This document shows positions 15,801-25,116 of a stretch of DNA of 26,367 bases, piece after piece (within the stretch, counting starts at the first letter, position 1; the number at the start of each line of letters is the position of its first letter). The notes beneath the pieces are model-generated. The model was not told where the DNA came from, did not search any database, and worked only from the letters and a program-made list of their open reading frames with translations. The DNA lies in NCBI GenBank assembly GCA_031555145.1, contig JAVBUR010000080.1:1-26367 (forward strand), given 5' to 3'. Made by a program: the position numbers and the translations under genes. Source of the stretch: JAJDIA01 sp031555145. Lineage in GTDB: Bacteria > Bacteroidota > Bacteroidia > Bacteroidales > Tannerellaceae.

Positions 15801-18800
15801 ATGGAAAGAAAATTGATGCTGTTTTTAACCTGCCTATTTATAGGTATAGGTTTGGTAACCGCACAAGTTCAGACGGTAACAGGTACTGTTATCGCTGAAG
15901 AAGACGGTTTGCCGGTTGTTGGAGCCACTATATTGGTAAAAGGTACTACAGTAGGTACTATTACTGACTTAGATGGTAAATTTACCATACCCAACATACC
16001 AAGTTCTGCAAAGACTTTGCATATCTCCTACATCGGTATGGCCGCACAGGAGATAGCTATAGCACCCAACGTACGTGTGGTGTTGAAAGCTGATACGCAG
16101 ATTATTGATGAAGTAATGGTCGTTGCTTATGGTACGACGAAAAAGTCTTCATTTACCGGGTCTGCGGCAGTGGTAAAGAAAGAAAACATAGAGAAGATCC
16201 AAACATCCTCTATCACAAAGGCGCTGGAAGGTTCTGCTCCGGGTATCCAGGTAACCAGTGGTACTGGTCAGCCGGGATCGAACGCCAAAATCCGCATCCG
16301 TGGTGTCGGCTCAATCAATGCATCGAACGATCCGCTATATGTAGTGGATGGTGCTCCTTTTGATGGTGACATCAGTACTCTCAACCCGGCCGACATTGAA
16401 AATGTGACCATTTTAAAGGATGCTACTTCTGCTGCTCTGTATGGATCACGCGGTGCCAATGGTGTGGTTATTTTCACAACAAAAAAAGGCCAACAAGGTA
16501 AAACCAAACTGAATGCAAGAGCTACCTTAAGTGCTATTAACCGCGCTATTCCCGAATACGACCGCGTAGGTGTAGGTGAGTACTACGAACTGATGTGGGA
16601 GGGTTGGAGAAACGCCTTGGTAAATGCCAACGGACAGACTCCGGCTGCTGCTGCTGCTATTGCCAGTGGCAATACATCAAGTGGTATCGTGAACAAATTA
16701 GGAGGATACAACTCCTATAATGTAGCCAATGACCAGTTGATCGGCACAGATGGAAAGTTGAATCCGAATGCAAAGTTGTTGTATTATGATGATTGGAATG
16801 ACGCGTTGGCTCGAACAGGCTTCCGTCAGGATTATAATGTATCTCTGAGTGGTGGCAATGAAAACAACACCTATTTTGCCTCTGTTGCTTACCTAAACGA
16901 AGAAGGTCTGGTGAAATGGTCTAACTTCGATCGTTTTAGCGGCCGCATTGGCTTGAACAGCCAGGTTAATTCCTGGTTGAAAGTGGATGCTTCTTTATCC
17001 GGTGCAACTTCAAACCAGGCAGGTTTCCTGTCTGAAGGAACATTTACCACCAACCCGTTCTTTTATGGTCGTGCAATGGCACCGATCTATCCGATTTATC
17101 AACGTGAAGCTGATGGTTCTATCAAAAAAGCGGCTGACGGATCTGACATGTATGATATGGGAGGTGGTAACAATGCCTATACCTGGGCTGGTCACAAGCG
17201 AGCCAATTCACCTAACTCGAACTTGATGGTAACTCTTCCTATAGACGACAGAAGCAATGAAAATACAATGTTGTCTGCCCGCGTGAACACTGAAATCAAG
17301 TTCCTGAAAGACTTCACCTTTAAGCTATCGGGCAACACCGATATATGGAACCGTTACGAGACAACGTATCAGAACAATAAATATGGTGACGCTGAACTCG
17401 TATCCGGTCGTTCCACAAAAGAACAGTTTAAGACCAGTTCTTACACATTCAACCAGTTGTTGACCTGGAACAAGTCGTTCGGCGAGCATACTATTTCTGC
17501 ATTGGCAGGACATGAGAACTATCAGAAAACGTATCATTATCTGTCTGCGACACGTACAGGATTCACCATTCCGACAACAGAACTGGTAGCAGGTTCTGTG
17601 GCTGAACTTTCGACTTCCTATACAAGTGAATTAGCTGTAGAAGGTTACCTGTTCCAGGCAAACTACGACTATAGTTCTAAATACTATCTGTCGGGATCGT
17701 TCCGTCGAGATGGCTCTTCCCGTTTCTACACAGATGCACGTTGGGGTAGCTTCTGGTCACTGGGTGGTTCGTGGAGACTTAGCGAAGAAGACTTTATCAA
17801 GGACTTTACATGGATCGACAATCTGAAATTGAAAGTGTCATATGGTGAACAGGGTAATGATGGGCTCTTGGACTCCAATTCAGATCCTGACTACTATGGA
17901 TGGCAGGGATTATTCTCAATCGACGACAGAAACAACGGTACTCTGAATGGTGCTTTCTATAGCCAGTTGGAAAACCGCAACCTCCAGTGGGAAAAGAACG
18001 CTAACCTGAACATAGGTCTTGAATTTGGTCTTTTTACACGTTTGCGTGGTAGTCTTGAATTCTTCAACCGCGAATCAAGTAATCTGCTTCTTAATGCTCC
18101 CCGTCCCCAATCAACAGGTATTTCCTCTATGTGGCAGAATATTGGCACGATGTATAACCGTGGTATAGAACTCTCTTTAAGCGGTGACATCATTGCTAAT
18201 AAGGACTTCAGATGGACCATGGATATCAATGCGACCTCCTATAAAAACAAGATCACCAAAATGCCAGTAGACAAAGATGGGAACCCGCAGGAAATCATTG
18301 TTGGAACAAAGAAATATTCGGAAGGTCACTCTATCTATGAATTTTGGCTGAGAGACTATGTCGGCGTTGATCCTCAGGATGGTAGTGCGTTATACAACGT
18401 GGATATCTTGGACAGCGACGGAAATGTCACCGGCGTTGAAACCACAAAGAATCAGAATGCCGCGTCTTATTACTACAAAGGTGACGCCCTTGCTGACCTG
18501 TATGGTAGTATCACAAATACGTTTACCTACAAAGCGTTCTCTTTGTCGATCTTTACCACGTACCAGATTGGTGGTAAATTTTATGATTCAAACTACTTAT
18601 GGTTGATGCACCCGGGTACTTTTGGTACCCATTGGTCGACTGACATTCTTAAACGTTGGCAGAAAGAAGGCGACATCACCAATGTACCTCGCCTACAGAA
18701 TAATTACACCGCTGCTAACGCTGCTTCTTCTCGTTGGTTGACAGATGCCAGCTATTTCTCCATCAAAAATATTACTTTCACCTACAATTTGCCGAAATCA

Positions 18801-18971
18801 CTGTTACAAAAGTTGGATATCCTTGATATGAGAGTATTCGCTTCAGGAGATAACTTAGGCTTATTCTGTGCCCGTAAAGGGATGGATCCCCAGCAAACAT
18901 TTAATGGTACTGCAGACAATACCTACGCTCCGGCTCGGGTATTAAGCTTAGGCGTTAATTTAACATTCTAA
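15801..18971 (+). CDS. Active SusC/RagA-type TonB-dependent receptor
   Basis: This 1056-aa outer-membrane transporter has a signal peptide (residues 1-21, ending LVTA), a carboxypeptidase-D-like N-terminal domain (about 25-100, GATILVKGTTVGTITDLDGK), the TonB-box-like DEVMVVAYG (103-111), a plug with IRIRGVGSINASNDPLYVVD and LKDATSAALYGSRGANGV, and a barrel ending SLGVNLTF. It moves a ligand delivered by its SusD partner across the outer membrane using TonB energy. The inverted repeat spans codons 67-74 (PSSAKTLH), so the first 66 residues are interchangeable with the silent locus. The SusD gene follows after 13 bp. The substrate is unknown. Confidence 0.96.
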   Translation: MERKLMLFLTCLFIGIGLVTAQVQTVTGTVIAEEDGLPVVGATILVKGTTVGTITDLDGKFTIPNIPSSAKTLHISYIGMAAQEIAIAPNVRVVLKADTQIIDEVMVVAYGTTKKSSFTGSAAVVKKENIEKIQTSSITKALEGSAPGIQVTSGTGQPGSNAKIRIRGVGSINASNDPLYVVDGAPFDGDISTLNPADIENVTILKDATSAALYGSRGANGVVIFTTKKGQQGKTKLNARATLSAINRAIPEYDRVGVGEYYELMWEGWRNALVNANGQTPAAAAAIASGNTSSGIVNKLGGYNSYNVANDQLIGTDGKLNPNAKLLYYDDWNDALARTGFRQDYNVSLSGGNENNTYFASVAYLNEEGLVKWSNFDRFSGRIGLNSQVNSWLKVDASLSGATSNQAGFLSEGTFTTNPFFYGRAMAPIYPIYQREADGSIKKAADGSDMYDMGGGNNAYTWAGHKRANSPNSNLMVTLPIDDRSNENTMLSARVNTEIKFLKDFTFKLSGNTDIWNRYETTYQNNKYGDAELVSGRSTKEQFKTSSYTFNQLLTWNKSFGEHTISALAGHENYQKTYHYLSATRTGFTIPTTELVAGSVAELSTSYTSELAVEGYLFQANYDYSSKYYLSGSFRRDGSSRFYTDARWGSFWSLGGSWRLSEEDFIKDFTWIDNLKLKVSYGEQGNDGLLDSNSDPDYYGWQGLFSIDDRNNGTLNGAFYSQLENRNLQWEKNANLNIGLEFGLFTRLRGSLEFFNRESSNLLLNAPRPQSTGISSMWQNIGTMYNRGIELSLSGDIIANKDFRWTMDINATSYKNKITKMPVDKDGNPQEIIVGTKKYSEGHSIYEFWLRDYVGVDPQDGSALYNVDILDSDGNVTGVETTKNQNAASYYYKGDALADLYGSITNTFTYKAFSLSIFTTYQIGGKFYDSNYLWLMHPGTFGTHWSTDILKRWQKEGDITNVPRLQNNYTAANAASSRWLTDASYFSIKNITFTYNLPKSLLQKLDILDMRVFASGDNLGLFCARKGMDPQQTFNGTADNTYAPARVLSLGVNLTF
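15999..16021 (+). repeat. Right inverted repeat (recombination site) of the SusC switch
   Basis: A perfect 23-bp inverted match to 14053-14075, beginning CCAAGTTC and ending in the palindromic core TGCAAAGACTTTGCA. It sits inside the active receptor, in frame as PSSAKTL plus the first two bases of the next codon. Both sites therefore use the same reading frame, so recombination preserves it. Confidence 0.92.
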
Positions 18972-18984
18972 AAAGAGCTGAAAG

Positions 18985-20460
18985 ATGAAAAAAATAGTTT
19001 CTATATTGCTTAGTGCAATCGTATTTATGACTGTTGGGTGCAGCGAAGACTACCTTGAAAGGACCCCGACCAACAGTGTGGCCGAGTCTGATATGTTCAG
19101 CGACCTTACTGGTGCCATGACCGTATTGGATGGTATTCACAGAGCCACCTACTATTATTACGGCGCTCATGACTTATTTGGCCAAAAAGCCATTGATTTG
19201 ATAGTTGACGTAATGGGTGAAGATCTATTTCAGAATGAACGTGGTTATGGTTGGTTCGTTGGATGGTACCAATACGTTGAGTCACGCAACATCAACTCGG
19301 CGAAGATAGAATTTGCCTGGTCATATTATTATGATCTGATTGATAATGCGAACCTGATTCTTGACAATATTGACGGAGCAAGTGACATCGCAATGAAAAC
19401 GAGTCTGGCCAATAACATCAAAGCCCAGGCATTAACCTACAGAGCTTTTTCATTCTATCAATTGGTACAGTTGTTCTCTAACCGTTATGAACCGGGCGGT
19501 GCAAACAGCCACGCGGGTGTTCCGCTGGTCATTGCATCTCACTCTGACCCGCAAGCCAGAGCGACGGTAGCTGAAGTCTACACACAGATCAACAAGGACC
19601 TGGATGACGCTATCAAACTGTTCCAGGAGTCTACCACAAGTCGTCCGAACAAATCGCATATCAACCTGAATATCGCACAAGGAGTCAAAGCCCGTGTTGC
19701 GTTGACTACAGGAAACTATGCTGTTGCTATCGAAAATGCCCAAGCTGCTAAAAAGGGTTATGCATTGACTAGCAACTACGGCGGCGGTTTCAATGACGCC
19801 AACGATTCTGAATGGTTGTGGGGGGCTGTCCTGATCGATGAACAACAGACAAGCTACGCTTCTTTCTTCTCACAGATTGACCCGATGTTCGGTGGATATG
19901 CTACGCTGGGTAACCACAAGTTGATCAGCACTGAGTTGATGGACTTCATGGCAGATACCGATATTCGTAAACAGCTTTGCCAGCCCGAAATCTATATGGA
20001 TGAAGATGTTTTTGAGAGTGACTTCTCGGGCAAAGAACGCGTAGGTTACAAATTCTCCGGCTACGGTGAATGGACGAATGACTACCTGTATATGCGGGCT
20101 GGTGAAATGTATCTGATCGAAGCTGAAGCTAATGCCCGCTTAGGCAAGAATGCCGAAGCTCAGGGCCTCATCTACACACTGGTTGTGGCACGTGATCCGG
20201 AATACACAAAACCGGCACTTACCGGAGAAGACCTGATCCAGCACATCCTGCTCCAGCGTCGTTGCGAACTCTGGGGTGAAGGACAACGTCTGTTCGACAT
20301 CAAACGTCTGAACATCCCTATGGATCGTCGCGGTAAAGGTCATACAGAAACATTCTGGGATGCTGCCAGCAATTACCCTGCAGGAAGCAAGATGTTTAAC
20401 ATCCTGATCCCGAAACAGGAAATGGATTCTAACCCATTGATGGTACAGAACGAACTGTAA
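18985..20460 (+). CDS. SusD/RagB-family surface lipoprotein partner of the active SusC
   Basis: This 491-aa protein has a lipoprotein signal, MKKIVSILLSAIVFMTVGC (Cys19), followed by SEDYLERTPTNSV, typical of canonical SusD/RagB proteins. The C-terminal SusD_RagB portion contains YMRAGEMYLIEAEANARLG and LLQRRCELWGEGQRLFDIKR, hallmark segments of the family. It should bind the substrate at the cell surface and cap the SusC channel. It lies 13 bp after the SusC stop and is followed by a terminator. No glycosidase, peptidase or sigma/anti-sigma pair lies next to it, so the nutrient cannot be guessed. Confidence 0.96.
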   Translation: MKKIVSILLSAIVFMTVGCSEDYLERTPTNSVAESDMFSDLTGAMTVLDGIHRATYYYYGAHDLFGQKAIDLIVDVMGEDLFQNERGYGWFVGWYQYVESRNINSAKIEFAWSYYYDLIDNANLILDNIDGASDIAMKTSLANNIKAQALTYRAFSFYQLVQLFSNRYEPGGANSHAGVPLVIASHSDPQARATVAEVYTQINKDLDDAIKLFQESTTSRPNKSHINLNIAQGVKARVALTTGNYAVAIENAQAAKKGYALTSNYGGGFNDANDSEWLWGAVLIDEQQTSYASFFSQIDPMFGGYATLGNHKLISTELMDFMADTDIRKQLCQPEIYMDEDVFESDFSGKERVGYKFSGYGEWTNDYLYMRAGEMYLIEAEANARLGKNAEAQGLIYTLVVARDPEYTKPALTGEDLIQHILLQRRCELWGEGQRLFDIKRLNIPMDRRGKGHTETFWDAASNYPAGSKMFNILIPKQEMDSNPLMVQNEL

Positions 20461-20483
20461 TCTTATGTTACATGTATCCTATA

Positions 20484-20532
20484 GAAAGGGGTTGGCCGAA
20501 AAGCCAACCCCTTTCCGTCTTCTACATTTTTT
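20484..20532 (+). terminator. Terminator after the active SusC/SusD operon
   Basis: GAAAGGGGTTGGC (20484-20496) pairs perfectly over 13 bp with GCCAACCCCTTTC (20503-20515) around a 6-nt loop. The T-rich tract is displaced (CGTCTTCTACATTTTTT). It separates this operon from the convergent lanthipeptide genes, for whose minus-strand transcript I found no clear terminator. Confidence 0.8.
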
Positions 20533-20618
20533 AAAGCTACAGGCATTTTAAGCAAAGCATTTCCCTGTAATTAGGACAACACCTAATATTGCACGCCGCC
20601 CATTACAAAAAGTTTTTT

Positions 20619-21821
20619 TCAATACAAAGCAAAAGATCTCAACAGGTCTTTCTCGGTATCGGTATCAAAAACAGACAAAAGCATACATCCAATACCTGCA
20701 ATCCCTTCTAAAAGCGTATAACTATTTTCCCATGTAGGCTGTTTATCATCATCGCGTGAGTATTGTTTGTATCCTGCAAGACCATCTGGAAATCTACTCA
20801 TAGTTAAAGATTGGGCAATCCAATAGTCACGGGCATTCTTGAATTGTGTATCAGAAGTCTCACGGTACATATATGCAAACATCATTGCTATACTTGCAGT
20901 TCCATGGCACAGGCCAGCATCATTTACCATCGCATTTTGCAAATCGGTTCTGCCTGCGGAAAATCGATACACTTCAAGGGCCTTGTCCGACCACAAGTTG
21001 TTTTTAGTCACTTTCCCTGCCTGCCATAGTGCTGCAGCAACACCAAGGTCCCCATAGCACCATGCTAGCTTTGACCGGAATACAGGATCACCATTCTCCA
21101 AAGACTGTGATGGAAAATAGCAACCATATTGATCATGATCTATCTCCTGTGATAAAATATAATTGACTGCACCCTTAAGTAGTTGCTCATTCAACTCTGT
21201 CAACACACCGGATCGATAGACCTGGCTCAGATATATGATTATACTCGACATCCCGTGAGACAGGCATATGTTATATCCTTGAGGCTTGTTGTACCCGAGG
21301 CTGGATATCCACTTGAGTTTATCACCCTCTCTTATTGCTGTTTTTTCTAACCAGCGTAGGGTGTTCTCTATATATTGCGGATTGTCCCTAAAATACATCG
21401 ACACGCCAAGGGCTCCATGCAGAAAATCATAATTCTGATTCTCAAAACAGTAGTTCACCCACGACCATAGCGCCTTATTATAGGCATCCTCAATTTCCGA
21501 AAAATCAAGTTCGATCACTGCACTCTCATTCATCAACTTTAACGCCTCGAACGCCCCGGCAAGTCCGGAACAATAGGTTAGCGATACTTGGAGTTCCCCG
21601 GTCAATTCATCCAGAAACTCCTGAAGATACTCTTCATAGACCTCTTCCTGCTTTTTGTTGGGATACTTGCGTAAATAATGGGATAAGAAGAGGAGCATTC
21701 CGCTTTTGCCGGAATACAGCCCCATTAGATTCACATCCTGGATACGTTTCTCTGCAATATGCAGGAAGATAACCTGGGCTATTTCGTGCAATTTTTTCTC
21801 AATAACAGGTGCTTGATTCAT
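20619..21821 (-). CDS. lanC: LanC-type lanthionine synthetase (cyclase)
   Basis: This 400-aa protein shows the LanC alpha/alpha-barrel pattern of repeated Gly-rich helices (LYSGKSGMLLFLSHY, FLHGALGVSMYF, LEGIAGIGCMLL). Zinc ligands are present: Cys255 in AWCYGDLG, and Cys305 and His306 in GLCHGTAS. His189 in CLSHGMSS corresponds to the conserved active-site histidine region. LanC enzymes use zinc to activate precursor cysteines for addition to dehydrated Ser/Thr, forming (methyl)lanthionine rings, in the cytoplasm. The gene starts 2 bp after the stop of the upstream dehydratase subunit and is the last of the lanthipeptide operon. The assignment is firm. Confidence 0.95.
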   Translation of the reverse strand: MNQAPVIEKKLHEIAQVIFLHIAEKRIQDVNLMGLYSGKSGMLLFLSHYLRKYPNKKQEEVYEEYLQEFLDELTGELQVSLTYCSGLAGAFEALKLMNESAVIELDFSEIEDAYNKALWSWVNYCFENQNYDFLHGALGVSMYFRDNPQYIENTLRWLEKTAIREGDKLKWISSLGYNKPQGYNICLSHGMSSIIIYLSQVYRSGVLTELNEQLLKGAVNYILSQEIDHDQYGCYFPSQSLENGDPVFRSKLAWCYGDLGVAAALWQAGKVTKNNLWSDKALEVYRFSAGRTDLQNAMVNDAGLCHGTASIAMMFAYMYRETSDTQFKNARDYWIAQSLTMSRFPDGLAGYKQYSRDDDKQPTWENSYTLLEGIAGIGCMLLSVFDTDTEKDLLRSFALY

Positions 21822-21823
21822 AG

Positions 21824-22711
21824 CTATATCGTATTTTGTGTAGGTAAGTTCGTGGAGGCATATTTTTCGCGGGCAGACATGGAGTCATAATACCTGTTCA
21901 GGCAATCGTATACCACCATCTCATTGAGTCGGTTTTCTGATCTGAAAAGCCGGTTAATCGACATATGTATATAGCTCCCCAACAAACGATCAAGGGATAC
22001 AGTTGGATTATGAAGCAATATATCGGAAATACGGGTCGCCATAGAGGATAGGCTGGTCTTCCTGTTTTCAAGTATTGCGTATGCTGCAGACAGTTCTTCA
22101 TCTCTCGCCATCACCTTTTCTATTTGCGGACGCAATGAACGGTATTTATCATTCAACTGCTTTGTGTAGGTGTTCGATTCAAAACCAAACTCCCGTTTGT
22201 ATGAGTTGGCACATTGAAGGGTAAATGTACGCCTATCGGCTACCGTTGTGATAAAGGTCTGTATCATATCATCGACCAATAGGAACGCCTGGTGCCAACG
22301 CGGCATATACGATTCATCGTATGAAATCAAGTTTAATACGGCTTCACTGTCTATATGAAATATATCTTCAGATAATAACATTGTATTGATTCCGTACCTT
22401 TCTATTTCTCTGACATAGGTGTCGCACATAACATTCGTTACAACAGAGGTGTTGACACATGCTGAGAAATGCAAACGAAATTCCGAGAAAACATGACTAT
22501 AATAATCCAAGTTGGACAGATGTAACCGTAATCTAATATGAAAACCAGGATCCGAATATCTGATAAAGAAAAATTTGTCAATAACCCCATTACTCATTAG
22601 GTTATGTACGAAAACAGCTATGTGATGCGTCAATAGCCGATCAGCAGTCTTCGTTCCGGTATATAGTTTGAAATAGAGCCATTCACTCCCGGGCATGAAT
22701 CTTCTTTGCAT
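21824..22711 (-). CDS. Stand-alone LanB C-terminal (glutamate-elimination) subunit
   Basis: This 295-aa protein matches the thiopeptide-type bacteriocin biosynthesis (SpaB_C-like) domain. Visible features are WLYFKLYTGTKTADRLL at the start, FFIRYSDPGFHIRLRLH, and YVREIERYG followed by a helix with FHIDSEAVLNL, all in the usual order. In full-length class I dehydratases this domain eliminates glutamate from glutamylated Ser/Thr to leave dehydro residues. Here it is encoded separately from the glutamylation domain, as in the two-protein dehydratases reported for Bacteroidota lanthipeptides. It sits 13 bp after the glutamylation-subunit gene and 2 bp before lanC, so production is likely coupled. 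Confidence 0.93.
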   Translation of the reverse strand: MQRRFMPGSEWLYFKLYTGTKTADRLLTHHIAVFVHNLMSNGVIDKFFFIRYSDPGFHIRLRLHLSNLDYYSHVFSEFRLHFSACVNTSVVTNVMCDTYVREIERYGINTMLLSEDIFHIDSEAVLNLISYDESYMPRWHQAFLLVDDMIQTFITTVADRRTFTLQCANSYKREFGFESNTYTKQLNDKYRSLRPQIEKVMARDEELSAAYAILENRKTSLSSMATRISDILLHNPTVSLDRLLGSYIHMSINRLFRSENRLNEMVVYDCLNRYYDSMSAREKYASTNLPTQNTI

Positions 22712-22724
22712 AATTACAACACTT

Positions 22725-24899
22725 TTATTTATGAAATATTATTATCGCCTCATTGGCATATTGATTTGATTGGGGAGATGATACCATCGAATCATACGCA
22801 GCAAATAGATACTCATACACATCAAAGGAGGTACGTTTTTTCACCAAGTCTAACAACAGTTTGAGGCATCTGATGTCTTTCAGATCAATATACATTTCAT
22901 TATCTCCTTCAGGTAATACAATATGAGACACTAATTTGCGCTTGCTGATAAACGTTTCAAAAAATGACAACAACGCTGCATCCGAAAGTTTGTAACAAGG
23001 ATTGATTTCGTCTTTTGAAATGGTCCACCGCTGCCTCGCCAATAGTATATTCTTATACCGGATGCGCGGAACATAGTCAAATGTCCTGAACAGATCACCC
23101 CATTGCATGAAAAAACTTACCATAGGGTCTTGCGACTGCATATCGCATAGAAACCGGTAGATTGGAATCGGGGCTATCGAAAAATTGTGCGCACAGGTCA
23201 GACGGGGAATAATCTCTTTATTGAGTAATTTGGAACGTAGATACAATCTATCGTTTTTTACTGAAAGCATCAGATCCGATATATCCAAACGTTGTTTTAC
23301 CGTTGTGTCCGTATTGGATAGATAATGAATAGTTGCATCCCGGAAAACAGGTCGGGATGCTATGTTACCGATTCTTGATTCCGGCAAATGAGATATCTCT
23401 GCAATTACAGCATCTGGCTTACATTGGCTCTCAATATCAGCGATTTCCTTTACCAATTCTTGTATACTGACATCAATATGACAAAAACGGCCCAACAAAT
23501 TGGCGCCTCGGGGGCCGGCTGATTGTAAGTAGATCATCGGATTATGATCTTTATCGCTCATGATAGAACACATGGCACTGCATGTATCAGGGGAAACGGT
23601 CTCAATATGTTTGTTTTTTACAGGAAAATCTTTGTCTTCAACAGTAATGAAATTATCCCCATTTTTTATTGCCAGCACATATTTTTTCAATAGGACCAAG
23701 TCAATCGGGGAAGCGGAAATACGATTATCCGCAGACGGACGAAGGGGAAGAGTCAGATCATCCACCAGATAATTCAGATCATTAATGCCGCTCTTATTCG
23801 GATACCCGATCCCGAGTTCCCCATCCAATACGGCAGCCAATGGCACTTCTTCATACTCATACCGTTCAGAGAAAGCCCGTTTGAATGTTTGCAAATTACT
23901 GTTTTGATAGGTGTTATTGATCCGGCTGAGAAAGGCCAGGCAATCATTCACCTCTTCAATGATTTTTTTTGAAATTCCTCCGGCATCGATCGGCTTGAAC
24001 AGGTCTGTCTGAAACAAAAATTTTTCTTCGTATTCGACGCCAATCGACTTTATTATTTCGATTATGCTGTTGTATAAACCTGTACTATCCCCGATCGGCG
24101 TGTTATCAATAACTGTTAATATATTTTTGATATCCAATAGCTTATTCAAGATCTCATTTTCACCGATTTGTTGCAATTTAGAAATCAGGACAGACAGGAT
24201 ATCTTCTCCCACAACGGCAGGATCCAGTTCGCTCTTCAACACCTGATTATCTATCATTTCATTGACAAATCCAAATGCATCGTCGATATTGATATCGTCG
24301 TCTACCAGCAGCAGAGCCATATCGTGAGGTCTCAAACCCTCCTTAGCCGCATCCAGTATGACCGTAACATATTCATCCTGTTCGATCGACGATAGCTGAT
24401 GCGATCGCTTGGTATTTTTATAATGGTATTCCACATACCGTAATTGCCCGGCTAAGGTATAAAGACTATCATTGGGATAGAAATGAAGCAGCGGCCTTAT
24501 TTGGGGATTGTTTTCCATGCTTCTGATGAGTGCACACAAATATTGCATGTCGAGCCGGGTCGATCTGCGACATTTTTCGATAGTCGGCAATACGATGTGC
24601 GTTGCGTTTTCATTGATAGGTACGGTGGAACAGCCGGCAAACAAGCCAAAAGGCGTACAGCGGGTCGACGAACGTGTAAAATATTTATAGAGGGAATTCG
24701 CTACCCTTTCGATCTTTTCCTTGTCTTTGATAAATGTTCCTTTCACACGCGACATTTCGGGCGAAGCAAGGAGAATCGCTTCTTCGAACTCCTTGGAAGC
24801 CAGATAACCTTCGGGATTTAGCAAAGCATCCAAAGGAAATAAAGGCGTCCGGAAGATAGCCATATTAAAATATTTATACTTGAAATCCTTTTTCTTCAT
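22725..24899 (-). CDS. lanB: LanB N-terminal (tRNA-dependent Ser/Thr glutamylation) subunit
   Basis: The first ATG (24897-24899) gives 724 aa starting MKKKDFKYKYFN; an upstream TTG would add 14 residues and is less likely. Family signatures include MAIFRTPLFPLDAL near the start, STRCTPFGLFAG at about 78-89, and later LPLRPSADNRISASPIDLVLL and LLGRFCHIDVSIQELV. In class I lanthipeptide synthesis this domain transfers glutamate from glutamyl-tRNA to Ser/Thr of the precursor. The length and the end before the elimination domain fit a split LanB, with the second half encoded by the next gene. Base composition is more AT-rich than the flanking housekeeping-type genes, hinting at acquisition. Confidence 0.93.
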   Translation of the reverse strand: MKKKDFKYKYFNMAIFRTPLFPLDALLNPEGYLASKEFEEAILLASPEMSRVKGTFIKDKEKIERVANSLYKYFTRSSTRCTPFGLFAGCSTVPINENATHIVLPTIEKCRRSTRLDMQYLCALIRSMENNPQIRPLLHFYPNDSLYTLAGQLRYVEYHYKNTKRSHQLSSIEQDEYVTVILDAAKEGLRPHDMALLLVDDDINIDDAFGFVNEMIDNQVLKSELDPAVVGEDILSVLISKLQQIGENEILNKLLDIKNILTVIDNTPIGDSTGLYNSIIEIIKSIGVEYEEKFLFQTDLFKPIDAGGISKKIIEEVNDCLAFLSRINNTYQNSNLQTFKRAFSERYEYEEVPLAAVLDGELGIGYPNKSGINDLNYLVDDLTLPLRPSADNRISASPIDLVLLKKYVLAIKNGDNFITVEDKDFPVKNKHIETVSPDTCSAMCSIMSDKDHNPMIYLQSAGPRGANLLGRFCHIDVSIQELVKEIADIESQCKPDAVIAEISHLPESRIGNIASRPVFRDATIHYLSNTDTTVKQRLDISDLMLSVKNDRLYLRSKLLNKEIIPRLTCAHNFSIAPIPIYRFLCDMQSQDPMVSFFMQWGDLFRTFDYVPRIRYKNILLARQRWTISKDEINPCYKLSDAALLSFFETFISKRKLVSHIVLPEGDNEMYIDLKDIRCLKLLLDLVKKRTSFDVYEYLFAAYDSMVSSPQSNQYANEAIIIFHK

Positions 24900-24943
24900 T
24901 GTAAGGGAATCTATGCGATGATTAAAAAAACTAATGGACAAAA

Positions 24944-24972
24944 CATCACCCGATGATTTTCATCGGGTGATG
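24944..24972 (-). terminator. Strong hairpin between precursor and dehydratase genes
   Basis: CATCACCCGATGA (24944-24956) and TCATCGGGTGATG (24960-24972) form a perfect 13-bp stem with a 3-nt loop. On the minus strand it is followed by TTTTG, a weak U-tract, about 45 bp before the lanB ATG. It probably acts as a partial terminator or a 3'-end stabiliser, so that precursor mRNA exceeds enzyme mRNA, as is common in peptide-product operons. Confidence 0.75.
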
Positions 24973-24975
24973 ATG

Positions 24976-25116
24976 TTAATTTTTGTAATTAAATATCCCG
25001 TACCACATTTCATAACAATGCATCAGAACCAGGATATACAAGTAAAAACAGACCAAAATCTCGAAACTATCCGCTTTCATTATAGAACAGATATTTTTTA
25101 TGAAGCTACATTTCAT
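24976..25116 (-). CDS. Possible 46-codon hydrophobic ORF between lanA and lanB
   Basis: In the 288-bp gap between precursor and lanB, an ATG-started frame of 46 codons encodes a mostly hydrophobic, probably membrane-spanning peptide (core SFEILVCFYLYILVLMHC). An internal ATG, preceded by an A-rich stretch, would give 34 codons. It ends just before the hairpin at 24944-24972. A 16-codon frame (25169-25119, MLRITSKEDCQFFYWR) also lies in the gap. Neither resembles a family I know, and either may be chance; the position inside the operon is the only argument in favour. Confidence 0.2.
   Translation of the reverse strand: MKCSFIKNICSIMKADSFEILVCFYLYILVLMHCYEMWYGIFNYKN

Larger units (their letters stand above)
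14053..16021. mobile_element. Invertible DNA segment switching expression between two SusC/SusD loci
   Basis: The segment of about 1.97 kb is bounded by perfect 23-bp inverted repeats. It carries a tyrosine recombinase gene, the only SusC promoter in the region and the first 66 codons of the active receptor. The outside flanks are two divergent SusC bodies that share homology from the repeat outward. As drawn, the plus-strand receptor is on. Inversion would place promoter, signal peptide and N-terminal domain in frame with the minus-strand receptor and leave the plus receptor behind a TAG. SusC/SusD switching by tyrosine recombinases at such sites is established in Bacteroides; this locus has every element of it. 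Confidence 0.88.
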
